Origin: Desulfobacterota bacterium AH_259_B03_O07
Lineage (GTDB): Bacteria > Desulfobacterota_D > UBA1144 > Nemesobacterales > CSP1-2
Length of the DNA stretch: 36,785 nucleotides
NCBI GenBank assembly: GCA_027717645.1
Contig: JALLOG010000018.1
Coordinates: 1-36,785, forward strand
Direction: 5' to 3'
Shown: positions 24,813-32,479 of the stretch, piece by piece
Position numbering within the stretch: the stretch's first letter is position 1
Layout: every line of letters begins with the position of its first letter
Notes under the pieces: model-generated
Databases searched by the model: none
The model's input: only the letters and a program-made list of their open reading frames with translations
Told to the model about the DNA's origin: nothing
Program-made: the position numbers and the translations under genes

Positions 24813-26171
24813 TCAACTCCCGGCAACTACACGCGCGACCTCTTTCGACAACGCTCCTGCAACTACAGATGGGGCAAAGTACTTCTCGTAAGTAGCTCGT
24901 CCACCTTGTCTCAGGCGGGAATTTAAATCAGGATCAGTCGCAGCTAGGAAAACCATCTGTGCAACCTCATCGGGTGTTGAGCCGACCAACGCGTTCTCTA
25001 TGTGTGCTATCTCAGGAATTGCTTTCTTACTGTTAGCATGGACAATAAGACAAAGTCCCATTGACCATGCTAAGATATGACGGGTGAACGCTGCCTGATA
25101 GGAACCAGCGTTGTTCAGCAATAGGAACATGTCGCTAGATCTTAGCTCGGTATCAAGGTCCTTTACATAGCTACGTATGATGATGCGCTCATTTCGGAGC
25201 CACGGTTTCAAGGTTGGAGCGACTTCTCCACCACCAATAATATGAATCTGGTACTCCAGTCCATCCATAGCCACTTTTAGCTTAGGAATCAGATCGACCA
25301 AAAGGAATTTCAAGCCATAGGTGCTGCCAGTGCGGTCTAGATCACCAACATGTCCAATAATTTTGGTCGTGCGATCTGATGGATTGACTGGCAGGTTGTC
25401 TCTGGGACTTATCCGATTGCTGCCTGGATCACTCCAAGTGTTCCTAATATAGATGGATCTGGTGTGTCCGTGCCTATTGTAGAAGTTAGCATTAGAGGCA
25501 GTGACATTGGCAATGACGTTTACATCGCTCATTAACCACAGATGTGCACGTTTGAACTGGTCGAGCTGTGCACGCTGAATTAGTGTTCTGAGAGCTTTAC
25601 GGATGCCATGCCGATGATAAGGAGTCACCTGGTTGGAGAAAAGCGCCCAGTCTTTGAAGCGGACTTCCCTAGGAAGAAAGTCTATATCACCTTGGTACGC
25701 AATTCTTGGTACTCCACGGAGACCATGCGTTGCGGCTACCCCTTCAGGGCTCCAGATTGTAAGGATCGCATCAGCTTTATTCGAATAGACTGTTGTGCAT
25801 ATTGCATCCCGGACCTTGATGGCGGGATAAAAATCCTTAATTCGTGCTCCCGTAAAGAGACGCCAAACTAAACCCCCTAACTTCCAGACACGGGACCTTG
25901 GTTTGACTCGCGTCATGTATTGCTCCGGATAAATCGAGGGAAGGATCTCTATTCCTAGTGTTTTTCTAAGATGCATCAACTCTTTTTCCTCTATGGAGCT
26001 TAGGGCGGTGGAAGACCGATGTTGATTGAAGAGCAGTTGTAGAACAATCTCATGCCCGAGCTGGACCAACCCTCTCAGCAATTCATACAACACTATATTG
26101 ACTGCAGTAACTCCTACTTGGCCGTGCCGTTGGTGCGGCACATCACTCCCAATCACGAAGATTTTCATCAA
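24813..26171 (-). CDS. GT-B glycosyltransferase, family 4-like, diverged
   Basis: This 452-residue protein has a typical GT-B layout but diverged motifs. Its N-domain begins KIFVIGSDVPHQRHGQVGVTA (3-23), with the glycine loop. The C-domain starts KIIGHVGDLDRTGSTYGLKFLL (270-291), which stands for the GRLxxxKG element but lacks the Lys. QIHIIGGGEVAPTLKPWL (308-325) is the next strand and helix. The classic E-x7-E is not present; the equivalent zone reads LLLNNAGSYQAAFTRHILAWSMG (350-372). It may therefore belong to a less studied GT family. It begins 92 bases after the dehydrogenase gene and ends 39 bases before the SDR gene. Sugar not predictable. Confidence 0.72.
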   Translation of the reverse strand: MMKIFVIGSDVPHQRHGQVGVTAVNIVLYELLRGLVQLGHEIVLQLLFNQHRSSTALSSIEEKELMHLRKTLGIEILPSIYPEQYMTRVKPRSRVWKLGGLVWRLFTGARIKDFYPAIKVRDAICTTVYSNKADAILTIWSPEGVAATHGLRGVPRIAYQGDIDFLPREVRFKDWALFSNQVTPYHRHGIRKALRTLIQRAQLDQFKRAHLWLMSDVNVIANVTASNANFYNRHGHTRSIYIRNTWSDPGSNRISPRDNLPVNPSDRTTKIIGHVGDLDRTGSTYGLKFLLVDLIPKLKVAMDGLEYQIHIIGGGEVAPTLKPWLRNERIIIRSYVKDLDTELRSSDMFLLLNNAGSYQAAFTRHILAWSMGLCLIVHANSKKAIPEIAHIENALVGSTPDEVAQMVFLAATDPDLNSRLRQGGRATYEKYFAPSVVAGALSKEVARVVAGS

Positions 26172-26263
26172 ACTCTCTGATCAAGCTGAAATTCAATCCC
26201 TTTTCATCGTTATTTTACCGACTTTCTATAATTCAAGCCTCTCCAGAATTCCCAGAGGTATCT

Positions 26264-27529
26264 TTACTTGCTGTGGATGAACTTATCCCGATAAATTTGT
26301 AAGAACTGACCGGGATCGTGTTTGCCATCCTTGATTCGGGATGGGAAAACACCCCAAAGGTCTACCAAATGTATATCATCTGGAACCACAAGCTCCTTAT
26401 ACGAGGAGTGTGGCACACCGACAATTACTATTGGGCATTTAGCTACCAAATCCTCCTTGGTCACAAAGGTCCGATCTCTGACATACTCGTCAGAACAGAC
26501 GACTGAGGCACCATGGAATCTCAGAATCTTGGCAAGTTTATACGACAAGGATTCTCGAATGTCATCAGTATCTGCTTTGAAGGCCATTCCAAGAATACCG
26601 ACCCGCGTATCAGTCAAGTCAAGTTTGAGATCATTTTTCAGTTGATTAACGATAAAATTCGGCAGACCTTCATTAACCAACATCGCAGCGTGGCCGAGTT
26701 GAAAGTGATTTCCGTAGAAAGCAGCAAGTTGCATCGTGTCTTTTAGCAAACACGGCCCAGCAGCAAAGCCAGGCTGTGGGAAGTCCTTTGTGCGCTCGTA
26801 GTTGTAAGTCATCGCTTGATAGATGCTTACATAGTCGGAACCTTGCTCTGTAGCGATCATATAGAACTGGTTAGTGATGGCGAACTGAATGTAGCGCCAC
26901 GCATTGGAGAACAGTTTCGCCAACTCGGCTTCCTGAACTGTGACCTGTATAGTCTCGACCCCAAGGCGCTTGAATAAAGCTTCGGCACATTGAACGGCAG
27001 TATCCGTAAAACCAGATATAATCTGCGGCAATTTTAGTAGCTCCCGTACGGCATAACCTTGCACAATGCGCTCCGGGCAATAGGCAATATGAACCTTACG
27101 TCCGCGCTGCTTGAAGAACTCGTCGAGGCACTTGCACGTTCCAGGATAGACAGTGCTACGGATAATCACGCAATGTTCGGGGCGCAGATAACGAGTAAGC
27201 TGTTCCGAAAGTTCGAGGATCGGCCTGGTCTTTGGATTCAAGTATTCGTCAACCGGAGTTCCAATCGTAATAAATACTAACTCGGAGTGCTCAACGTCAG
27301 GTAAACTGGCGGCGATGTGCAGTGTATTACCGATGACTTGCCTAAGAATCGGCTCAGCATCGTGCTCAAAGAATGGCATCTTGCCCGCCTCAATGGTTGC
27401 ACGTTTGCTTTGATCAATATCATATAGCGCCACCTGAAATCCTGCATCAGCTAGCACAATACCTAACGGCAACCCAACGTGGCCAAAGCCTCCAATGATA
27501 ACAACATCGAAGCGATTATTAGAGTTCAT
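26264..27529 (-). CDS. Nucleotide-sugar dehydrogenase (UDP-glucose/UDP-ManNAc dehydrogenase family)
   Basis: This 421-residue protein contains the three UDPGDH domains: IIGGFGHVGLPLG (11-23) for NAD, AELAKLFSNAWRY (201-213) in the central domain with the conserved Lys and Asn, catalytic C260 in AAGPCLLKD, and GMAFKADTDDIRES (314-327) at the start of the C-terminal domain. It oxidises C6 of an NDP-sugar to a carboxylate with two NAD. Compared with the standard GGHC-[IF]-P-x-D the active-site loop is diverged (GPCLLKD). The family is otherwise complete. A second dehydrogenase lies at 30024-31357 with a frameshift, so this one may be the working copy or use a different sugar. It is 12 bases downstream of the Gfo/Idh gene. 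Confidence 0.9.
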   Translation of the reverse strand: MNSNNRFDVVIIGGFGHVGLPLGIVLADAGFQVALYDIDQSKRATIEAGKMPFFEHDAEPILRQVIGNTLHIAASLPDVEHSELVFITIGTPVDEYLNPKTRPILELSEQLTRYLRPEHCVIIRSTVYPGTCKCLDEFFKQRGRKVHIAYCPERIVQGYAVRELLKLPQIISGFTDTAVQCAEALFKRLGVETIQVTVQEAELAKLFSNAWRYIQFAITNQFYMIATEQGSDYVSIYQAMTYNYERTKDFPQPGFAAGPCLLKDTMQLAAFYGNHFQLGHAAMLVNEGLPNFIVNQLKNDLKLDLTDTRVGILGMAFKADTDDIRESLSYKLAKILRFHGASVVCSDEYVRDRTFVTKEDLVAKCPIVIVGVPHSSYKELVVPDDIHLVDLWGVFPSRIKDGKHDPGQFLQIYRDKFIHSK

Positions 27530-27541
27530 ATCCGTTTATTA

Positions 27542-28648
27542 TTACATTCTGTTAGGAGCAGGAACGTCTAACCACTTGCGTTCCTCCTGCGCTTGCAGAG
27601 CCAAATCCATTAGTATCTGAGCCCTAAGCCCATCATCGAACGAGGGACGTACATCGGTTTTGTTTTCTCTGATAGCGTCGATGAATCGCTCGGCCAGTTT
27701 AAGAAAAGGTGCCACTCGACCATCTGCAAACTCTCTATCGAATTGTAGTTCTCTTGGTATGACACGCTTACGAAGTTTGGTAGAACTAAGCTCTCCCTCC
27801 CAAACAGCAAATCCTTTCCCGTAGTCGCTGAGGTTGTCACTACCGATGATCAAGACTTTATGCTCACCGTATATCTCGATCCAGTGTCCTCTACCAAAGG
27901 GAGCAATCGATGAGATTGTAAGGTTGATCGGCGTACCATCTGCAAGTTCCAACAGCAGATGACAGCAGTCTTCCGTGTTGACTGGTCGCAACATGTCAGA
28001 CTCATTTGGCCTCTGATCGATCCGAGTTTTCAGGTGCGTAGCAAGAGATTTGATCGGACCCAGCAACCATTCGATATAGTCGAGAACGTGTATACCCAAG
28101 GCACCCAAAGTCCCGCCTCCCTGTGCTCGATCCGCACGCCATGACCACGGTCGATTTGGGTCGGCCCAACTGTCAACGATCCAATTGACGTTAACGTGAC
28201 CTAAAGATCCTAATTCCCCTGCCTCCACAAGTTGTTTCACGAATTTCCAAGCGGGAATCTCTCGAAACTCGAAGTTGACCATGTGTACCAGTCCCGCTCT
28301 GCGCGTAGCCTCTAGCATTCTTCTGGCCTGGTCAGCATCTAATGCCAATGGTTTCTCACAAAGCACTGCCTTCCCTGCGTCCAAGGCAGCTAAGACCATC
28401 TCCTCATGTAAATGAGGTGGTGTAGTTACACTTACCGCTTCAATTTCAGAGCATTTGATCAACTCTTTCCAAGTAGCAAAACATTGCGGTATTGAGAATT
28501 CTGCAGCTACTTGCTGTGCTCGTTTGTATCTGCGAGAGGCAACGCCCACGACAGTAGCGTTCTGTATCGCTAAGAAACCAGGGATATGCACTACGCGCCC
28601 AAAACCTGTACCAATTATTCCAATGCGAATCATTATGTAGTCAAACAC
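27542..28648 (-). CDS. Gfo/Idh/MocA-family NAD-dependent oxidoreductase
   Basis: This 368-residue protein starts with a Rossmann fold (IRIGIIGTGFGRVVHIPGF, about 7-25). EKPLALD (98-104) holds the conserved Lys that acts with cofactor, and GGGTLGALGIHVLDY (177-191) contains the conserved Asp/His region. The start is GTG at 28648, which has AGGAAGAGA just upstream; ATG 28633 gives the more usual MIRIGIIGTG opening. WbpB-type members oxidise C3 of UDP-GlcNAcA made by a WbpA-type dehydrogenase, and dehydrogenase genes lie on both sides here, but the WbpE aminotransferase and WbpD acetyltransferase that would follow are not in the window. Other sugar oxidoreductase roles are equally possible. Confidence 0.88.
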   Translation of the reverse strand: MFDYIMIRIGIIGTGFGRVVHIPGFLAIQNATVVGVASRRYKRAQQVAAEFSIPQCFATWKELIKCSEIEAVSVTTPPHLHEEMVLAALDAGKAVLCEKPLALDADQARRMLEATRRAGLVHMVNFEFREIPAWKFVKQLVEAGELGSLGHVNVNWIVDSWADPNRPWSWRADRAQGGGTLGALGIHVLDYIEWLLGPIKSLATHLKTRIDQRPNESDMLRPVNTEDCCHLLLELADGTPINLTISSIAPFGRGHWIEIYGEHKVLIIGSDNLSDYGKGFAVWEGELSSTKLRKRVIPRELQFDREFADGRVAPFLKLAERFIDAIRENKTDVRPSFDDGLRAQILMDLALQAQEERKWLDVPAPNRM

Positions 28649-28689
28649 TCTCTTCCTAGGAACCGGATCATGCTTATCATGTTAGAGTG

Positions 28690-28968
28690 CTAATCCCACA
28701 TGAAGTCACTAAAAGTTGCAATAGGAAAGAGTCCAAAATGGAACTGGTGCCGACTGCAGTCCTGTACCACAAATATTAGATCGGCCATCGGCTTGTAAGC
28801 ATAGTGTTCCAATCCATGTGGAGAACTAGACTGAAGGAAATCGTGGCGAATGTTAAAATATATGCCATGCTCCTCACATCAGTGTTTGTCGAAGAAGGCG
28901 ACTGCCTCAGAGCCTATGAGACCGCCACTGCCTGTGTGTGTTGAAAACTCGTTGCATTTCGTTGCCAT
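28690..28968 (-). pseudogene. Remnant of an SDR sugar epimerase (N-terminal part)
   Basis: An ATG at 28968, with AGAGG four bases upstream, opens a frame reading THTGSGGLIGSEAVAFFDKH (codons 10-29). That matches the NAD loop of paratose/tyvelose-2-epimerase-like SDR enzymes. An in-frame TGA (codon 30) follows where the family has Gly, and the same frame continues CEEHGIYFNIRHDF, which still resembles the next conserved strand (HGIDNNMR-x-DFF). After about codon 45 the similarity is lost, and the frame ends at TAG 28690-28692. The rest of the enzyme is missing because the Gfo/Idh gene starts at 28648. A dead fragment is the simplest reading. It fills most of the 334-base gap between wzm and the Gfo/Idh gene. 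Confidence 0.6.
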
Positions 28969-28982
28969 ATATCCTCTTTCTG

Positions 28983-29891
28983 TCAAACTATATCTGCGAA
29001 GGTTTTCTCCATGCGGCGGAAGTAGTAAAGACCACCCACCAGCAAGATGATAACGACAACTGTCGATACTGCCAGAAGTGTCCCTGGCCCCTGCTCTTTA
29101 CCAAGTAGAGCCCATCTGAATCCCTCTACCACGCCTGCCATTGGGTTCAGACCATAGACAGCACGCCACTGCTCCGGCACCATACTGCTGGGATAGGCAA
29201 TGGGCGTGGCAAAAAGCCAAAATTGGGTGAGAAAGGGAATTGTGTAGCGCACGTCGCGATACTTCACATTAAGCGCCGACAGCCACAGGCCGACAGCTAA
29301 TGCTGTTGCAATTGCCAGCAAGAGGAACAGCGGCAGTGTCAAAGTAGCCACCGTGGGGACAATACCGTAATAGAACATCATTCCCAGCAATACCACAAAT
29401 GCTATGCCGAAATCCACAAGCCCACCCAGTACCACCGATATGGGAATAACCAACCGAGGGAAATAAACCTTCGTGATCAATTGCTGGTTCCCTACCAGAC
29501 TATTTCCGGACTGTGTCAACGTATTGGCAAAGAGCTGCCATGGTAAGAGGGCACAGTAAGCAAAGATCGGGTACGGAATACCGTCAGATGGGACTTTAGC
29601 TAACCGCCCGAAGAAGATGCTGAACACAATCATGGTGAGGAAGGGTTGTAGAATTGCCCAGGCCGCGCCGAGTACTGTCTGCTTGTAGCGGACCTTGATG
29701 TCGCGCCAGGTAAGAAAATAGAGAAGTTCCTTGTATTTCCAAACTTCTCGAAGATTGAGCTGAACCCAGCCACGAGATGGTTTAATAATTGTTGTTAAAG
29801 CAGATTTTTTAACAACGAAGTCCGTGGAGGTAGCAGTGAGTACATCACTACTATTGTGTTGTTGATTAGTTGAAGAAAAATTATCTGTCAT
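28983..29891 (-). CDS. wzm: ABC-2 polysaccharide export permease (Wzm)
   Basis: This 302-residue inner-membrane protein has six hydrophobic segments, as in Wzm/RfbD/TagG. A cytoplasmic N-terminus of about 40 polar residues leads to LNLREVWKYKELLYFLTWRDIKVRYKQT, the conserved amphipathic element before the first membrane helix. KVYFPRLVIPIS and SALNVKYRDVRYTIPFLTQFW are conserved in the family, as is the closing PEQWRAVYGLNPM loop and final YYFRRMEKTFADIV. It forms a dimeric channel for undecaprenyl-linked glycan with Wzt. The N-terminal 35 residues, rich in Ser, Thr and Asn, are longer than in many homologues. Its ATPase gene lies at 20257-21612, separated by sugar-modification genes, which is unusual because wzm and wzt are normally adjacent. 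Confidence 0.95.
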   Translation of the reverse strand: MTDNFSSTNQQHNSSDVLTATSTDFVVKKSALTTIIKPSRGWVQLNLREVWKYKELLYFLTWRDIKVRYKQTVLGAAWAILQPFLTMIVFSIFFGRLAKVPSDGIPYPIFAYCALLPWQLFANTLTQSGNSLVGNQQLITKVYFPRLVIPISVVLGGLVDFGIAFVVLLGMMFYYGIVPTVATLTLPLFLLLAIATALAVGLWLSALNVKYRDVRYTIPFLTQFWLFATPIAYPSSMVPEQWRAVYGLNPMAGVVEGFRWALLGKEQGPGTLLAVSTVVVIILLVGGLYYFRRMEKTFADIV

Positions 29892-30023
29892 CTCTAACTC
29901 TCATAGTAAAGAGGACCCTGCTAAAAGATAATGGGATTACTACAATGTGATTATAATTTTCATCTTACTTGTCGGGTTTAGATTGAAAGTATTGTCTTTA
30001 CAAGCTGGCAAGATAGCAAAAAA

Positions 30024-31357
30024 TCAAGCATTGATAATTTTTTCCCTCAAATCTTTTACATATCTTGTAGCATTCCTTGTGTCTATTAGAAGCTGACTCT
30101 TATCCACTATCTCCTGCCAGTCATAACACGAGTGGTCGTTAACAATAACAACACAATCAAATCTCTCTAGGGTACCATCCGTTAAAGATGTTGATTTCAT
30201 CTTAAGCTCCGGATAATGACGAAAACCCGATATAAATGAAACATATGGGTCGTTATACTCCACACTTGCTCCTTTAAAAGCGACATGATCTTTAGCGATG
30301 GGGATTCTCTTGCATCATCTATGTCCTTTTTGTAAGATATACCTAAAATAAGGATATTCGCACCATTTACACTTTTACAATTTAGGTTTAAACCTTCATT
30401 GATTTTACTTACAACATAATTCGGCATATTAGTATTAATCTCACCGGCTAGTTCAATAAACTTAGTTGGGATTTTATAACTCTTAGCCTTCCATGCTAGG
30501 TAGAATGGGTCTATTGGTATACAGTGACCGCCTAATCCGGGGCCCGGATAGAAAGGAGTAAAAACAAAAGGCTTTGTTGAAGCTGCGTCAATTACCTCCC
30601 ATATATCGATCCCCATTTTTTCAAATATAACTTTTAACTCATTTACGAGAGCGATGTTCACAGATTGGTATACATTTTCCAGAATCTTCGTCGCCTCTGC
30701 TACCTTTGGAGAAGATACGGGAACCGTTTTAGAGTAAATCTGTTCATAAAGTGATATTGCCAAAGTAAGACAGTTGGATGTCATCCCGCTTACCACCTTA
30801 GGAATTTGATTCGCATGAAATTCCTTATTCCCTGGATCTACCCTTTCAGGAGAATAGGCAAGGAAATAATCTTCTCCGACTTTTAGACCATTAGATTCTA
30901 ATATAGGAAACACCTCTTCTTCTGTAGTTCCTGGATAAGTGGTACTTTCAAGAACAACAAGCTGACCTTTTCTCAAATACTTAGAGATTGTCTTTGTAGT
31001 GTTTATAACAAAAGTAAGGTCTGGTTCCTTATGTTCGTTGAGAGGAGTTGGGACACAAATTAAAATGGCATCTGCTATAGAAAGCTCAGAAAATTCATTT
31101 GAGGCGCGAAAATTGTATTTATCATGAAGATGAGAAATTGTATCGGAATTAATATAGTTAATATATCTTTCTCCTCGGTTTAACTTATCAATTTTATCTC
31201 TATCTGTATCAAATCCAAAAACATTAAACCCCGACTTGCAAAATTGAACTGCTAAAGGTAGACCCACGTAGCCGAGACCTATTACTCCAATGGTGGCTTG
31301 CCGGGATTGGAATTTGGAGAGCATGGAGTTAAATAAGGGATCTACTTGGTCATTCAT
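30024..31357 (-). pseudogene. UDP-N-acetylhexosamine-type 6-dehydrogenase, split by a frameshift near 30275
   Basis: Two frames together give one protein of about 444 residues. The first (from ATG 31357) has GVIGLGYVGLPLA (24-36), ESTTYPGTTEE (137-147), catalytic C279 in GPGLGGHCIPIDP (272-284) and GISYKKDIDDARESPSL (339-355), then drifts into nonsense after residue 361. The second frame continues GASVEYNDPYVSF and ends ...TRYVKDLREKIINA, the normal C-terminal domain. Adding one A to the AAA at 30273-30275 fuses them as SLLKGASVEYNDP. The GGHCIPIDP active site and overall match point to the WbpA/TviB UDP-GlcNAc 6-dehydrogenase branch. Either a sequencing error or a recent inactivation; it is not two genes. 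The gene is much more AT-rich than its downstream neighbours. Confidence 0.85.
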
Positions 31358-31480
31358 TATTAGTTAAGGCCATTTATTTCTATAATTAAAACTAATCTCA
31401 TACTCCTTCAAGTGTAAATAGAATGTCGATTTGTTAATACCCCCTCCGAATCTAGCTAAGATCTTAAGAGCAGAGCCATG

Positions 31481-32107
31481 TTAGATGCAACCAACTGCTT
31501 TCAACTCCTTCTCACATTGGGACGGATTCTCAAACTTTATTACTCCTATGCCAAGCTTAGATGCCGTATTTAAATTGTTAGGAGTATCATCTATGAAAAT
31601 TGTTTGGTCTGCCACAAGACTATGCTGTTGTAGTAGATGTTGGTAAATTTCTAACTCCGGCTTGACCATCTGGATGCGGCATGAAATCACCATGCCGTCG
31701 AACACATCCCAGAATGGGTACTTTTGCTCGATATGGTCAATAGACGCCACATGCATATTTGACAGCACGAAAACTCCACTTCCATTCCTCTTGACAGAGT
31801 GAATTAAATCTACTGTGTCTGAGATTGGAATCAATGAATAAGAGACTTGCTGCATTAGTTTTTTGATTTCCGACCCGGAGAGTCCGGTGCGAATAGCAGC
31901 ACGCTCAATAGCTACATCTATGTCTAGGGTGCCTCTATCAAGCTCAATCCAATCTGGATGGCAGAAAATTTCGCCCTTTACCTTTTGCTGAATTTCTCTG
32001 TCTTCAAATACACTTTCTATGATATCTTCTGGTTTCCAAGTGAAAACCACTCCACCAAGATCAAATACAACGTTCAACGGGTATGGTCCTTGTTGCATAT
32101 AACTCAT
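31481..32107 (-). CDS. HAD-superfamily phosphatase (YihX-like)
   Basis: This 208-residue protein is a HAD-like hydrolase. VFDLGGVVFTW (14-24) contains nucleophile D16; at the second position the usual Asp is Gly, as also seen in the YihX branch (DLGNV) of sugar-phosphate phosphatases. VLSNMH (114-119) is motif II, K149 in MVKPELEIY (147-155) motif III, and FIDDTPNNLNTA (171-182) motif IV with two aspartates. A small helical cap (about 25-95) identifies subclass IA. A sugar-1-phosphate or sugar-6-phosphate may be the substrate, fitting its place between glmS and the dehydrogenase. The start ATG has AGGTGAG about four bases upstream; an ATG three codons later is possible. Confidence 0.88.
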   Translation of the reverse strand: MSYMQQGPYPLNVVFDLGGVVFTWKPEDIIESVFEDREIQQKVKGEIFCHPDWIELDRGTLDIDVAIERAAIRTGLSGSEIKKLMQQVSYSLIPISDTVDLIHSVKRNGSGVFVLSNMHVASIDHIEQKYPFWDVFDGMVISCRIQMVKPELEIYQHLLQQHSLVADQTIFIDDTPNNLNTASKLGIGVIKFENPSQCEKELKAVGCI

Positions 32108-32210
32108 TAGCTCACCTGCCGCCTGAAGCGTAGCATAGGGCAGTCAGTTGCAACGATTGGTTATGCTAGAAACCAATAAATAAGGAGAAAATCTGAATTG
32201 CTTAGAAGAT

Positions 32211-32479
32211 CTAATTATCAAATAAGTAATTTGCAGGCAAGTTGGATAATTCCTCGTTTGGATACCCAGAATTGGCTCCTTTACCCCTAACATCTATACC
32301 ATTCTGAATGGCTTCGTATAATATATCAAAAACATCAAAATATCTTAAATCCAGTTTTTCCCTTGCTTTGTGTTTATAGCAAATAAATTTATCTTTTGAA
32401 GAAGGTAATGTATCGAAGATTTTCTGCCTGCAAGTTTGTTTCGTTTATCAAGTTTTAAATCTTTCACTTGCTTTACCAT
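32211..32479 (-). pseudogene. Small unrecognised gene after glmS, one base short
   Basis: The ATG at 32479 directly follows the glmS stop. Its frame runs 20 codons (ending KLAGRK), then turns to nonsense and stops. Another frame from there reads IFDTLPSSKDKF and continues uninterrupted to EELSNLPANYLFDN and TAG at 32211-32213. One extra A in the AAAA at 32420-32423 joins the two into an 89-residue protein that is Lys/Asp-rich with even amino-acid use, which looks like a real gene. I do not recognise the family and see no membrane segment or signal peptide. Position suggests translation coupled to glmS. The frameshift may be a sequencing error, as in the two other A-run cases nearby. Confidence 0.55.

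Noticed and set aside
28870-28890. In-frame TGA in the SDR remnant as selenocysteine
   Set aside because: The family has Gly at this place, no SECIS-like hairpin is apparent, and the rest of the enzyme is missing.
30024-30263. Separate 79-codon gene
   Set aside because: It is the C-terminal domain of the dehydrogenase in a shifted frame, not a gene of its own.
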